This document shows, piece after piece, positions 36,301-45,237 of a stretch of DNA of 64,000 bases. Every line of letters starts with the position of its first letter. Within the stretch, counting starts at the first letter, position 1. Under the pieces are notes generated by a model, which ran no database searches, was not told where the DNA came from, and was given only the letters and a program-made list of their open reading frames with translations. Both the position numbers and the translations under genes were made by a program. The DNA is from an uncultured Vampirovibrio sp. (GTDB taxonomy: Bacteria > Cyanobacteriota > Vampirovibrionia > Gastranaerophilales > Gastranaerophilaceae): assembly GCA_910577395.1 (NCBI GenBank), contig CAJTLG010000010.1, positions 1-64,000 on the forward strand. Direction: 5' to 3'.

Positions 36301-36938
36301 AAGATGAAATGTTTGAAGCCGTAGCCTTTGCGAACAATTGCGGAGATAATTATAGCAAAAATCTTATAAAAACTTTGCTTGCATATGTAATTTTAGAAGA
36401 AGGAAACGCACTTAAGGCACTTGAAATTTGTGCCGATGAAATGACCTGGTTTTCAAAAGAAAAAATTGCACTTGGCGCACTTTTATCCTGGTATATAAGT
36501 GCTAAAGCCACATTAATAACAAACGGTGCGGATAAAGCCATAGAAATTTGTGAAAAAGCTATAAATATATGCGAAAGCGTTAAAATTAATTCAGTATTCT
36601 TTAAAGTGCTGTTTCAGTCCCTAATGGCGCGCGCTTATTTGAATAAAGGAGAACTTGATAACGCCAAAACATATTCAGAGCTTGCCTATCAGGATGCAAA
36701 CATAAATGAACTTGCATTTTTACAGATGCTTCTTTATAAATTACGCGCTAATGTTATGCAGGATTCAATAGCCGCAATCGACCCCTCCAGAAAGCTTGAG
36801 GTTGCAAATAATACAATTAAAACCTACGAAAAAGCACTAAATATGGCAAGTACACTAAACCTTAACAAGCACCACTATGTTATACAAAAAGAATTAACTT
36901 CATTCAAGGCATATTGCCAACTGAAAAGGATTATGTAG
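33360..36938 (+). CDS. Zinc-ribbon / cyclase-like / AAA-type ATPase / TPR giant protein
   Basis: Residues 1-75 hold at least three CxxC...CxxC zinc ribbons. After a Pro/Gln/Lys linker a region at about 115-265 resembles a degenerate nucleotidyl-cyclase homology domain (GIEKDIITSEGAYKIL), a weak match. An ATPase follows with Walker A APRGAGKSFL near 298-307 and Walker B LVLIIDDFD near 432. The remaining 550 residues are helical repeats, likely TPR. This is the layout of STAND-type signalling ATPases. Translation starts at GTG with only a weak upstream site. The regulated process is unknown. Confidence 0.7.
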   Translation: MNCPKCKHEVNQKDIICPNCKLRLVFECPRCKSEIKIGSSSCKKCGFVFVKFCPECGSANYVSSTHCRKCFHQFHEEDIPESTQIEQKTEQPKKQEIKEIKKEQKPQPQPQSLRLSVYVDFITLKNVFEKYKDEEFKQKVILNIKTAIKLAFNITPDFIQEDIINFKINYSKKISFLEKINKFIEEFSKFNLILNETLGADISFKFAVLGENEIKPNTPVKQLQYGIEKDIITSEGAYKILSDEIPLIKISPDSYKMVFLDQKPEFTQSKSVKEAVALELIYDTINDPSSEIKGISLNAPRGAGKSFLLEKLYKKLEDTNIIALKGHCSALSQITPLGLVQDVLLSLFNLSFVPSKYEKRVQELRNVLQKNLSFASSKDTQNGVFNPEKIETLINLVYPVGEDFYENILANKQRTFSHLKDVLEALRGESRLVLIIDDFDLIDETSFEFLKYLTNKDFFAGNAKFLLCYRNQHSLNMYINSDKLPKSACLNINLAANEIEDIKEHIKLRFGAFEILPEKVSNQIILNSQGNFAYIEQVCEHFLETKKVYLKDKQRFAYDIREENYFVPQTLNDILDSRLKYLQAVNYPYYCFLGTASLLGGKFTKSILQTVFELSDDDFIKAVSFLEKSGYITKKSENIFKFRNTLIWTHIYSEAKNDEKLKTYSAKLLAETCERTVSSPAIRALLAQTIGDKALAFDLWTANLKLASYIGDVAFYTMCQKQSLANLEEMKHPNAFYIKNNIFERLGKLTYAKNPKEAVDYLSSALIHAKNRDEEERVIELSGYLIHSLKLNQNFPAIIETVDTVLQYYDKPKFALQRALIKTRKAEALLYTGNYEEVGTIVNSEINPVLQDWLKHPKKNEFSTLREIYNSWIKSNIILIEALALQGNPAVFELIDAVEKEVFKDKKKEKIVLNTKIIVNLKLATAYAYTIKGYISLSDEILQSIVKDFSYAIDDSKLVSKWNSIDIFNKILKGEYEEKIKDEMFEAVAFANNCGDNYSKNLIKTLLAYVILEEGNALKALEICADEMTWFSKEKIALGALLSWYISAKATLITNGADKAIEICEKAINICESVKINSVFFKVLFQSLMARAYLNKGELDNAKTYSELAYQDANINELAFLQMLLYKLRANVMQDSIAAIDPSRKLEVANNTIKTYEKALNMASTLNLNKHHYVIQKELTSFKAYCQLKRIM

Positions 36939-36956
36939 AGTGCTTTCAAGCCCGCA

Positions 36957-36985
36957 TTGACACATTTAGCAATTTTAACTAAAAT
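36957..36985 (+). promoter_or_regulatory. Promoter giving a likely leaderless acyltransferase mRNA
   Basis: TTGACA (36957-36962), 17 bases, TAAAAT (36980-36985). The ATG at 36992 is exactly where transcription should start. Confidence 0.65.
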
Positions 36986-36991
36986 TAGGAT

Positions 36992-37822
36992 ATGAGTGCA
37001 CCAAAACATATGTACAGTGAAATCCCCCCGACAAAAATAAGAAACAGGGAGGAAAAATTCAGGGAAGCAAAAAATGTTCCGTTTTGGCATTTTGCAGGAA
37101 ATATTATTTTCTCTTCAATGCTGAAAAGCCGTTTTTATTCTATGATGTACAAGGGTTTAGAAAATTTTGAAGCACGGGATAAAAACTTTGCCACAATTTT
37201 TTATGCTCCGCACTGCAACTGGTGGGATGGGATGGTAGGATATGTTATTATTCATTTTTTATTAAGAAAACTTGGCAAATTCAGAATGCGCCTCATGATT
37301 GAAGAAATGAACAGATTTCCGCTGTTTCAGTATGTAGGGTGTTTTCCGATAAACAAAAAATCCGCCCAAAGTGCAATGAAATCTTTAAGCTATGCGACAA
37401 ATACATTAAAAGACCCCGATATTGCCTTTTGGCTGTTTCCGCAGGGTATAATAAGACCGCCGCATTATAGGCCTGAAATTTTTCAATCCGGGCTTGCATA
37501 TATGGCACAAAATGCCGCAAAGAAATTTGGCGGGATAAATTTAATCCCCACTGCCGTAAATTACACCTTTTTAAGGCAAGACAGGCCCGAAATTCTGCTT
37601 GAATTTGGTAAACCAAAAATAATTACAGACCCTGTTTTTGACAGAAAAGAATTCACCCATAAGCTTGAAAGAGAATTTGAAGAGTTTATGGACAAGCAGC
37701 AAGCAGATATCAGCAAGGGTAATTTTGAAGGGTACGAATATTTATATAAAGAAAAACTGCACTGGTGGCGCTATATAGAAAGCAAATTAAAAAGTATAGG
37801 CATTAATAACAAAGAAACATAG
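36992..37822 (+). CDS. PlsC-like lysophospholipid/glycerol acyltransferase
   Basis: The acyltransferase block HCNWWD (the HxxxxD motif), a middle block ending PINKKSAQSAMKSL and the FPQG motif mark the 1-acylglycerol-3-phosphate acyltransferase superfamily. The 276-residue protein has no clear membrane helix beyond a hydrophobic patch near residue 38. It may acylate phospholipid precursors or a specialised lipid. It reads into the ROK kinase gene with a four-base gap. Confidence 0.82.
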   Translation: MSAPKHMYSEIPPTKIRNREEKFREAKNVPFWHFAGNIIFSSMLKSRFYSMMYKGLENFEARDKNFATIFYAPHCNWWDGMVGYVIIHFLLRKLGKFRMRLMIEEMNRFPLFQYVGCFPINKKSAQSAMKSLSYATNTLKDPDIAFWLFPQGIIRPPHYRPEIFQSGLAYMAQNAAKKFGGINLIPTAVNYTFLRQDRPEILLEFGKPKIITDPVFDRKEFTHKLEREFEEFMDKQQADISKGNFEGYEYLYKEKLHWWRYIESKLKSIGINNKET

Positions 37823-37826
37823 TTTT

Positions 37827-38780
37827 ATGAAAAAATATTCAATAGGGATTGATTTAGGCGGGACAAAAATCCTTGCAGGAATTGTTGAAAAACAAAGCGG
37901 CAAGGTTTTATACGAGGTCAAAAACAAAACAAAAAAAGAAAAGGGCAACAAAAAAATAGGTGAAAAAATCCTTGAAACTTTGGATGAACTTATTAATACA
38001 AGCCAAATATCCGTATCCGAAATATCCTCAATCGGGCTTGGGCTTGCAGGACAGACGGATAGGGAAAACGGCATACTGATAAATGCCATAAACCTTGATT
38101 GCAAAGATTTTAATGTAAAGGAACTTATAAATTCAAAATACGATATCCCTGTTTTTTGCGGCAATGACGTTGAAGTTGCAGCATTAGGAGAGCTTAAATA
38201 CGGTGCAGGCAGGGGCTTTAAAGATATTGTCTGTATTTTTGTGGGTACCGGTATAGGTTCTTCCATAATTAAAGACGGCAAAATCCACCTTGGCGCAAGC
38301 GGCTCGGCCGGCGAAATAGGACATATAATTGTAGATTTAAACGGCAGGGGCTGTTCCTGCGGGGCCCACGGGTGCTTGGAAGCCTACGCAAGCCGAAGTG
38401 CCATTGAATCAAGGATTTTGGGTGCCGTTAAAAAGGGTAGAAATTCAATAATTACAGAGTTTACAAACTCATCCTCCATAAGCTCTAAACATATTAAAAA
38501 ATCACTTGATGCAAGAGATGAGGTTGTTACATTGTATGTAAATGAAGCTATAGAGTATCTTTCAGGCGGTATTGCAAGTGTTATAAATTTTTATAACCCG
38601 GAACTTGTAATCCTTGGCGGCGGGTTAATCCAGAGTGTGGATGAATTTTACCTTGGCACCATTAAAAAGGCAAGGGCAAAGGCTCTCCCTGTACCTGCAG
38701 CAATTACACAGTTTAAAAAAGCGGAACTTGGGGATTATTCAGGCGTTATCGGCGCATCTATGCTTGAAACAGTGCGTTAA
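37827..38780 (+). CDS. ROK-family sugar kinase (glucokinase-like)
   Basis: N-terminal phosphate loop GIDLGGTKILAG, the GTGIG motif and the ROK zinc signature GEIGHIIVDLNGRGCSCGAHGCLEAYAS are complete. The protein has no N-terminal DNA-binding domain, so it is a kinase, not a repressor. Glucose is the likeliest substrate, but N-acetyl sugars are possible. It is cotranscribed with the acyltransferase gene. Confidence 0.92.
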   Translation: MKKYSIGIDLGGTKILAGIVEKQSGKVLYEVKNKTKKEKGNKKIGEKILETLDELINTSQISVSEISSIGLGLAGQTDRENGILINAINLDCKDFNVKELINSKYDIPVFCGNDVEVAALGELKYGAGRGFKDIVCIFVGTGIGSSIIKDGKIHLGASGSAGEIGHIIVDLNGRGCSCGAHGCLEAYASRSAIESRILGAVKKGRNSIITEFTNSSSISSKHIKKSLDARDEVVTLYVNEAIEYLSGGIASVINFYNPELVILGGGLIQSVDEFYLGTIKKARAKALPVPAAITQFKKAELGDYSGVIGASMLETVR

Positions 38781-38791
38781 AATAGTATAAT
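38764..38791 (+). promoter_or_regulatory. Promoter giving a likely leaderless mfd mRNA
   Basis: TTGAAA (38764-38769), 16 bases, TATAAT (38786-38791). The -10 box ends seven bases before the mfd ATG, and there is no ribosome-binding site. Confidence 0.65.
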
Positions 38792-38797
38792 TGTTTT

Positions 38798-41700
38798 ATG
38801 GATATTTTTAACAACCTTGAAACATGCTCACTTTCCGCCTTTCTTAAAAAAACAGAAGTTGGTATAAGCCTTAGCCTAAGCGGGCTTAACAACCCGTTAA
38901 GACTTCTTATACTAAATAAAATTGCAAACAGCAGCAAAAAGAAAATCCTGTTTTTAACCCTGAATGAACAAAGTGCACTTAAATACCAAAAAGATTTAGA
39001 GAGTATTTTTAATATAGAGGCTAAAATCCTTCCGTTTCAAGAGATTAACCCGTATGAGGATGTAGATAGAAATTATTATATATACGAAGAACAGGTAAAT
39101 GTACTTACAGGCGAATACCCTTTGGTGATAGCACCTGTCAGGGCATTGTTAGAGAAATTTCCCGATAAGAATTTTTATAATAAAAACTCTTTTGAAATAA
39201 ATAAAGGGGATGAGGTTGATTTTAGCGGAATTAAAGACAAACTCATTGATTTAGGGTATAAAAGAGTGCCTATGGCAATGGATGCCGGGGAATTTTCAAT
39301 TAAGGGGGATATTCTTGATATTTATACATTATACCCAAGCCCTGTAAGGATAGAGTTTTTTGCAGATACTGTTGAAGATATAAGAATGTTTGACCCAAAT
39401 ACCCAAAAAAGTTTTAAAAAACTGGATAGCATAAGGGTTTTACCGCTTCATAATTTTTTAATAAATAACGAAAATAAGGCAGAATTTAAAGGTAAACTTT
39501 TTAAAACGTTAGAAAACTTTGGCAGAAGTGAAATTACCGATATTTTATACACTGAAACCATTGATAAGCTTGAAAATGAAGGATATTTTGAAGGTATACA
39601 ATATTATCAAAGCTACTTAAATAAAGACCTTGTACCGGTTTTAGACTTTTTCAAAGATTATATTTTAATATATGATGATACGGTACAAATTAATGCAAAA
39701 TATCAAAACCTTGATGACGAGATGCTTTCGGCCTATCAAACAAACCTTGCTTCAGGGCTCAAATTGCCGCTTGACGCTAAAAACCACACCACATATGAAG
39801 AATATAAAAAAGAGGTTAAAAAGTTTAAACAGATAGGGTTTGATGCTTTTATAGAAAATTTTGGCGAAAACCTTGGCAGCGAAAAGGTTTTAGACGATAC
39901 ATTTTCAAATAAATTTATAGAATTTGAAACCAGCCTGCCTCCGTTTTTTTCTTCATCAGCAGAGGAAATTTCAAAATATATAAATACCGAAACACAAGAC
40001 GGTGCAGAGGTTTTTATCTGCACAAACTACCCGAAAAGATTTGGTGAAATTTTAAAAGAATTTGAAATATATTCAGAAAAAATATACATCTTGCCCCCTT
40101 TAAGCTCCGGCGGCGGAATTATAGAGCATCCGTACGGCGAAAACCCGCAAAACACCTGTAAAAAATGGATATTTCTATCCGATAAAGAACTTTTCAATAA
40201 AAGGGCAAAGGATATAACAAGCCGCAAATATACTTCCCATAAGCAATCCCAGGATTATATCGATTCTATTAATGATATTATGGAAAACGAATATGTCGTG
40301 CATTCTATCCACGGGGTAGGGATTTTCAAGGGTTTAAGAAAAGAAGAAATGGACGGCGCCCTAAAAGATTATCTTGAAATTGAATTTCAGGGCGGAGATA
40401 AGCTTTTTATGCCGGCAGAGCAGATAAACCTGCTATACCGCTACAGGGGCGGAGGCAATATTAAGCCGAAACTTTCAAAAATGGGCGGAGCCGCATGGGA
40501 GAATACAAAAAATAAGGCAAAAGGCGAAGTAAAAGAGATTGCATATGATTTACTAAAACTTTATGCAAAGCGTGAAATGTCTACAGGCATTGCTTTTGAG
40601 CCTGACACAACCTGGCAATACGAAATGGAAGATGCTTTTGAATTCACCGAAACCCCGGACCAGATGCAGGCTATCATTGATACAAAAAATGATATGGAAA
40701 ATGAACACCCGATGGATAGGCTTATATGTGCGGATGTAGGTTTTGGAAAGACTGAAGTTGCGATTAGAGCCATATTTAAGGCCGTTATGTCCGGCAGACA
40801 AGCCGCCCTTATTGCACCTACGACCATTTTAGCATTGCAACACTATCAAACTATAGCAGAAAGGTTTAAACCGTTTTCGGTTAATGTACAGTTATTATCT
40901 AGGTTTAAGACCCCTAAAGAGCGTAGGGAAACAATAAAGATGCTGTCTGAGGGCACATGCGATGTGGTAATAGGCACGCACAGTCTGCTTTTTGACCGTG
41001 AATTTAAAAATTTAGGACTTCTTGTGATTGACGAAGAGCACAAATTCGGCGTGGCACATAAGGAAAAGCTTAAACGTTTCCGTGAAAATATAGATATACT
41101 TGCAATGTCAGCTACACCAATCCCAAGAACCCTTAATATGGCGCTATCAGGCTTGAAGAATATGTCCTTAATCAATACAGCGCCGAAAAACAGGCTGCCT
41201 GTAAAAACATATGTAGGTGAATTTAATGAGGCATTTTTGAAAAACGCCGTCAATCACGAACTTCAGCGTGACGGGCAGGTGTTTTTCGTGCATAACCGCG
41301 TGGAGAGCATATTTGCGGTGCATCAATATCTTCAAAACCTGCTTCCTAACGCACGTATAGCCGTTGCGCACGGTCAAATGAATGAAAATGAACTTGAAAA
41401 AATCATGTATGATTTTGGCCAAAAGGCCTATGATATCTTGCTTTGCACCACCATAATAGAATCAGGGCTTGATATTTCAAACGCAAATACAATTATTATT
41501 AACGATGCGGACAAATTCGGCCTGGCACAGCTGTATCAGCTCCGCGGAAGGGTAGGAAGGTCTGATAGACAAGCGTTTTGCTACTGTTTCTATAAAAAAT
41601 CAAAAGAACTAACGCAAGATGCATTTAAACGCCTGAGTGCCATAAAAGACTTCTCCAGTCTGGGCTCCGGGTATCAAATTGCCCTAAGAGATATTGAAAT

Positions 41701-42352
41701 AAGGGGTGTCGGAAATATACTGGGCGCAAAACAGCACGGGCATATGGTAAATGTGGGTTTTGACACCTATGTAAATCTGCTTGAAGAATGCGTCAATGAG
41801 CTTAAAAATGAGGCTAAACAAGGAATTGAAGCGTATAAAAACCCTGAAAAACAGGCTATACAAAAGAAAGAGCCATGTATAGTTGATATAAAAGCAACAG
41901 CATATATACCTGATGAGTGGGTAGGGTCTTATGAGCAGAAAATGCTTGAATATAAGCGCCTTGCGGATGTGAAAAGCATTGCAGAGCTTGAAAATATGAC
42001 TGCAAGCTTCAGAGACAGGTTCTCAAAACTGCCTGATAGCGTGGAAAACCTGATAAAGCTTATCCGTTTAAGGCTTTTAGGAAGTGCAATTAACATAACC
42101 CAAATCCGTGAAACACCCGACAATATAAGGATTTACACCCCTTTTACAATGCAGGAGTGGCTGATTTTAAAAAGAAAGCTTGATTTAAATATTACAAAAT
42201 ATTTTCAATGGACAAAACCCCCAAAATCCGTGAAAGGCACACAGGGCATACTTTTGATGAAGAAAAACGGGCTTGAATTCAATGAAATATTTAACATATT
42301 GGCGGATTTGTTTTATTATATATCTCATATAATATTAGAATTTAAAAAATAA
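38798..42352 (+). CDS. mfd: Transcription-repair coupling factor
   Basis: Removes RNA polymerase stalled at DNA lesions and recruits UvrA. The N-terminal UvrB-like module (to about 400), RNA-polymerase-interacting CarD-like domain (VHSIHGVGIFKGL, about 498) and RecG-type motor (ADVGFGKTEV about 645, IDEEHKFGV about 743, QLRGRVGRSDRQAFCY) are followed by the C-terminal regulatory domain. At 1184 residues it is full length. Confidence 0.97.
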   Translation: MDIFNNLETCSLSAFLKKTEVGISLSLSGLNNPLRLLILNKIANSSKKKILFLTLNEQSALKYQKDLESIFNIEAKILPFQEINPYEDVDRNYYIYEEQVNVLTGEYPLVIAPVRALLEKFPDKNFYNKNSFEINKGDEVDFSGIKDKLIDLGYKRVPMAMDAGEFSIKGDILDIYTLYPSPVRIEFFADTVEDIRMFDPNTQKSFKKLDSIRVLPLHNFLINNENKAEFKGKLFKTLENFGRSEITDILYTETIDKLENEGYFEGIQYYQSYLNKDLVPVLDFFKDYILIYDDTVQINAKYQNLDDEMLSAYQTNLASGLKLPLDAKNHTTYEEYKKEVKKFKQIGFDAFIENFGENLGSEKVLDDTFSNKFIEFETSLPPFFSSSAEEISKYINTETQDGAEVFICTNYPKRFGEILKEFEIYSEKIYILPPLSSGGGIIEHPYGENPQNTCKKWIFLSDKELFNKRAKDITSRKYTSHKQSQDYIDSINDIMENEYVVHSIHGVGIFKGLRKEEMDGALKDYLEIEFQGGDKLFMPAEQINLLYRYRGGGNIKPKLSKMGGAAWENTKNKAKGEVKEIAYDLLKLYAKREMSTGIAFEPDTTWQYEMEDAFEFTETPDQMQAIIDTKNDMENEHPMDRLICADVGFGKTEVAIRAIFKAVMSGRQAALIAPTTILALQHYQTIAERFKPFSVNVQLLSRFKTPKERRETIKMLSEGTCDVVIGTHSLLFDREFKNLGLLVIDEEHKFGVAHKEKLKRFRENIDILAMSATPIPRTLNMALSGLKNMSLINTAPKNRLPVKTYVGEFNEAFLKNAVNHELQRDGQVFFVHNRVESIFAVHQYLQNLLPNARIAVAHGQMNENELEKIMYDFGQKAYDILLCTTIIESGLDISNANTIIINDADKFGLAQLYQLRGRVGRSDRQAFCYCFYKKSKELTQDAFKRLSAIKDFSSLGSGYQIALRDIEIRGVGNILGAKQHGHMVNVGFDTYVNLLEECVNELKNEAKQGIEAYKNPEKQAIQKKEPCIVDIKATAYIPDEWVGSYEQKMLEYKRLADVKSIAELENMTASFRDRFSKLPDSVENLIKLIRLRLLGSAINITQIRETPDNIRIYTPFTMQEWLILKRKLDLNITKYFQWTKPPKSVKGTQGILLMKKNGLEFNEIFNILADLFYYISHIILEFKK

Positions 42353-42379
42353 AATCATAATGAAGAGGAGAAAATTATT

Positions 42380-43525
42380 ATGAAATTAGTTAAATCTCTG
42401 CTCACTGCGGGACTTTCAGTTGGTTTGCTTGCAGGCTGCACACTTGATAAAACCGCAATTGTGACAGTAAACGGTGAAGCAATCACAAAAGGGCAGTATG
42501 AAGAAGTATTAAACAAACAAACAAAAAGCCCGCAGTTTAAACAGCTTGGGCCCGAGGCAAAAGACCCAAACGGCGTTATGATGCTTATGGCAAAAGATAG
42601 AATTATTAACGAATTAATCGTTAAAACCCTTTTAGAACAACAAATAAAAGAACATAAAATCACGGTTACAGATGATGACATTAAGGCTAAAAGGAAAGAT
42701 ATTACTGAAAAAATAGGCTCAGAAGAAAGACTTCAGGAAATTTTAAAAGAAAATAACGTATCAGAAAGCCAACTTAAAGAAGACCTTGTTAATGAAATCA
42801 AGATAGACAAGCTTGTAAGCGCAACTGCTGATGTAAAAGTGTCAGATAAAGAAGTGGCGGATTTTTATAACGAAAACAAAGCCTCTTTTGACCGCCCGGA
42901 AAGGGTAAAAGCGGCACACATTTTGATTGAAGCTAACCCTGATAAAATTAAACAGGATATTATTGATGCGGATAAAAACGGTAAATTAACCGCAGCTGAA
43001 ATTGATGCTAAAGTTAAAGCCAAATTGGATGAAAAAATGGCACAGGCAAAGAAAGTGCGTGAAGAAGTCGTTAAAAATCCTGAAAAATTCGGCGAACTTG
43101 CTAAAAAATACTCAGAAGACAAAGCCTCTGCAGTTAATGGCGGAGATTTGGGTTTCTTCCCGAAAGACGCTATGGTTAAAGAATTTGCAACAGCAGCTTT
43201 CAGCCTAAAACCCGGTGTTGTTTCAGAAATTGTTGTAACGGAATTCGGCAACCATATAATTATCGTGCGCGACAGAGCAGCAGCAGGCCTGCAGCCGCTT
43301 GATAAAGTTAAGGATGAAATCAAAGCATACCTTGAACAACAAAAGAAAATTTCAGCTTTACAAAATTTATTTGAAGGCTTAAAAGCAAGCGCTAAGATTG
43401 AATACAATGATAAAAGCTTTAGCCCGGAAGGCATTCAGCAGGCAATAAGGGTTGATATTCAAAAGAAACAACAAGCCCAACAGCAATTGCCGCAAGATGC
43501 ACCGGCAACGCCTGCAAATAAGTAA
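42380..43525 (+). CDS. Parvulin-type peptidyl-prolyl isomerase lipoprotein with EF-hand loop
   Basis: A lipobox LLAGC (Cys20) predicts an envelope lipoprotein. A SurA/PrsA-like N-terminal chaperone region (about 25-160) precedes a parvulin domain (KAAHILIEAN, FGELAKKYSEDKAS, GGDLGFFPKD, FGNHIIIVRDR). Inside the parvulin domain, residues 196-207 (DADKNGKLTAAE) form a textbook EF-hand calcium loop within an insertion. A Gln/Pro-rich tail ends the protein. A GAGGAG site precedes the ATG. It probably assists folding of exported proteins; calcium binding is inferred. Confidence 0.88.
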   Translation: MKLVKSLLTAGLSVGLLAGCTLDKTAIVTVNGEAITKGQYEEVLNKQTKSPQFKQLGPEAKDPNGVMMLMAKDRIINELIVKTLLEQQIKEHKITVTDDDIKAKRKDITEKIGSEERLQEILKENNVSESQLKEDLVNEIKIDKLVSATADVKVSDKEVADFYNENKASFDRPERVKAAHILIEANPDKIKQDIIDADKNGKLTAAEIDAKVKAKLDEKMAQAKKVREEVVKNPEKFGELAKKYSEDKASAVNGGDLGFFPKDAMVKEFATAAFSLKPGVVSEIVVTEFGNHIIIVRDRAAAGLQPLDKVKDEIKAYLEQQKKISALQNLFEGLKASAKIEYNDKSFSPEGIQQAIRVDIQKKQQAQQQLPQDAPATPANK

Positions 43526-43553
43526 ATAGCGAACAGTAAAATTTTATGATATT

Positions 43554-43589
43554 ATATAGCCATTCCTAAAACAGGGAATGGCTATATTT
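43554..43589 (+). terminator. Probable terminator after the parvulin gene
   Basis: A 12-bp perfect stem TATAGCCATTCC/GGAATGGCTATA is followed by a short T-rich stretch. It precedes the heptose/lipid A gene cluster. Confidence 0.65.
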
Positions 43590-43618
43590 AACCTTAAAAT
43601 TCAAAAAAGGAGGCTTAT

Positions 43619-44083
43619 ATGGGCAAAGTTATCGAACAAAACAAAATTGAAGAACTTTGTAACCAAATAAGGAAACAAAAAAAGACAATAGTTGCCACAA
43701 ACGGGTGTTTTGATATTCTGCATGCAGGGCATGTAAGGTACCTTAAAAAAAGTAAAGATTTCGGCGATGTTTTAATTGTAGGGTTAAATTCAGATAGTTC
43801 CGTCAAAATTTTAAAAGGGGAAGGACGCCCGATAAATAATGAAAATGACCGTGCAGAGGTATTATGCGCTTTAAGCTCTGTTGATTATGTTGTAATTTTT
43901 AATGAAAAATCCCCTGTTGATTTGCTTGATAAAATAAAGCCCAACATTTATACAAAAGGTGCTGATTACACGCTAAACACACTGCCTGAGGCTGATGTAA
44001 TTTTAAAAAACAACGGCTGGGTAGAGTTTATAGATTTTGTCGAAGGAAAATCTACAACAAAAATAATCGACAAAATGAAATAA
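43619..44083 (+). CDS. rfaE2: Heptose 1-phosphate adenylyltransferase (RfaE2/HldE C-terminal type)
   Basis: Activates glycero-manno-heptose 1-phosphate to the ADP-sugar for LPS core. The nucleotidyltransferase motif TNGCFDILHAGHVRYL, VGLNSDSSVKILKGEGRPIN and KGADYTLNTLPEADV identify it. The 154-residue protein lacks the fused kinase domain seen in HldE, so the kinase must be encoded elsewhere. An AGGAGG site precedes the ATG. Confidence 0.92.
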   Translation: MGKVIEQNKIEELCNQIRKQKKTIVATNGCFDILHAGHVRYLKKSKDFGDVLIVGLNSDSSVKILKGEGRPINNENDRAEVLCALSSVDYVVIFNEKSPVDLLDKIKPNIYTKGADYTLNTLPEADVILKNNGWVEFIDFVEGKSTTKIIDKMK

Positions 44084-44130
44084 ATGTAATAAAATAGACT
44101 TATTCAATTAGGAGAGGAGACAATTAAACC

Positions 44131-45237
44131 GTGGGTAAAGTTTTTTCACAAGAAGAAATATCTCAATTCGTAGGCGGGATTTTAACAAAGGCAGATGAAG
44201 CAAAAATAACAAAAGTTGCTCCGCCGCTTTTAGCAGATGAAGAGACTCTTGCGCTTGCTCTTGGTGAAGAAGAGATTGAAAATTTAGCCAAAACAAAGGC
44301 TAAATGTGCACTTGTTCCCCTTGGTGTAAATCTTGACGGCATATCAACAATTGAAGTTGAACGCCCGAGGCTTGCAATGATGAAATTGTTAAACCTTTTC
44401 TACGAGGCACCTGATTCTACAATCGGTGTTCATCCAAGTGCAATTATTCACCCAGATGCCAAAATCGGTAAAGATGTAGCTATAGGCCCAAATGTTGTTG
44501 TTTCCCGCGGGGCTGAAATTGGGGACGGGACAAAACTTTTAGCTAATGTTTATATAGGAAAGTTTGCAAAACTTGGCAAAAACTGTCTTCTTCACCCGGG
44601 TGTAAATATCGGGGATTTTATACAAATAGGCAACAACTGCATATTGCACCACGGCGCAAGCATCGGGGCTGACGGTTTCAGCTTTGTAACAGAAAAACCC
44701 GATAACATTGAAACCGCAAGAAAAGAGGGAGAAATCAAAGGTGGAAAAGCAGACCAGAAAGTATTTAAAATTCCTTCTTTGGGGTCCGTTGTCATTGAAG
44801 ACGATGTTGAAATCGGTGCAAACACAACAATAGACAGAGGTACTATTGAAAACACCGTAATAGGTGCCCAGACAAAAATAGATAACCTTGTTATGATAGG
44901 GCATAACTGCAAGGTAGGAAAAGCCTGTATGATAGTATCACAAGTGGGTATTGCAGGCAGCTGTACAATAGGCGACAGGGTTGTTATTGCAGGCCAGGCA
45001 GGCCTTGCTGACCATATAAGCATAGGTTCCGATTCAATAATCCTTGCACAATCAGGGGTTACAAAATCACATCCTGAAAGAAGTGTTCTTATGGGTGCAC
45101 CTGCGGTACCGAGAAAAGATTTCTTAAAACGCTTAAAATATTTAAGCGAAGCGGAAGTTATGGTTCAAAAATATAAAAAATATCAACATTTATTAGAAGA
45201 TTATGAGAAGTTTTTAAATGAAGACGCTAAAATCTAG
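44131..45237 (+). CDS. lpxD: UDP-3-O-acylglucosamine N-acyltransferase
   Basis: Third step of lipid A synthesis. An N-terminal uridine-binding domain (about 1-95), more divergent than usual, is followed by left-handed beta-helix hexapeptide repeats with HHGASIGADGFSF, TTIDRGTI and IGHNCKVGKACMIVSQVGIAGS. A C-terminal helix closes it. The start is GTG at 44131. The reading frame overlaps lpxC by 20 bp. Confidence 0.94.
   Translation: MGKVFSQEEISQFVGGILTKADEAKITKVAPPLLADEETLALALGEEEIENLAKTKAKCALVPLGVNLDGISTIEVERPRLAMMKLLNLFYEAPDSTIGVHPSAIIHPDAKIGKDVAIGPNVVVSRGAEIGDGTKLLANVYIGKFAKLGKNCLLHPGVNIGDFIQIGNNCILHHGASIGADGFSFVTEKPDNIETARKEGEIKGGKADQKVFKIPSLGSVVIEDDVEIGANTTIDRGTIENTVIGAQTKIDNLVMIGHNCKVGKACMIVSQVGIAGSCTIGDRVVIAGQAGLADHISIGSDSIILAQSGVTKSHPERSVLMGAPAVPRKDFLKRLKYLSEAEVMVQKYKKYQHLLEDYEKFLNEDAKI

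Noticed and set aside
44131..45237. Possible truncation of lpxD at its N-terminus.
   Set aside because: Total length is normal for LpxD and the domain is merely divergent; the GTG start fits the family.
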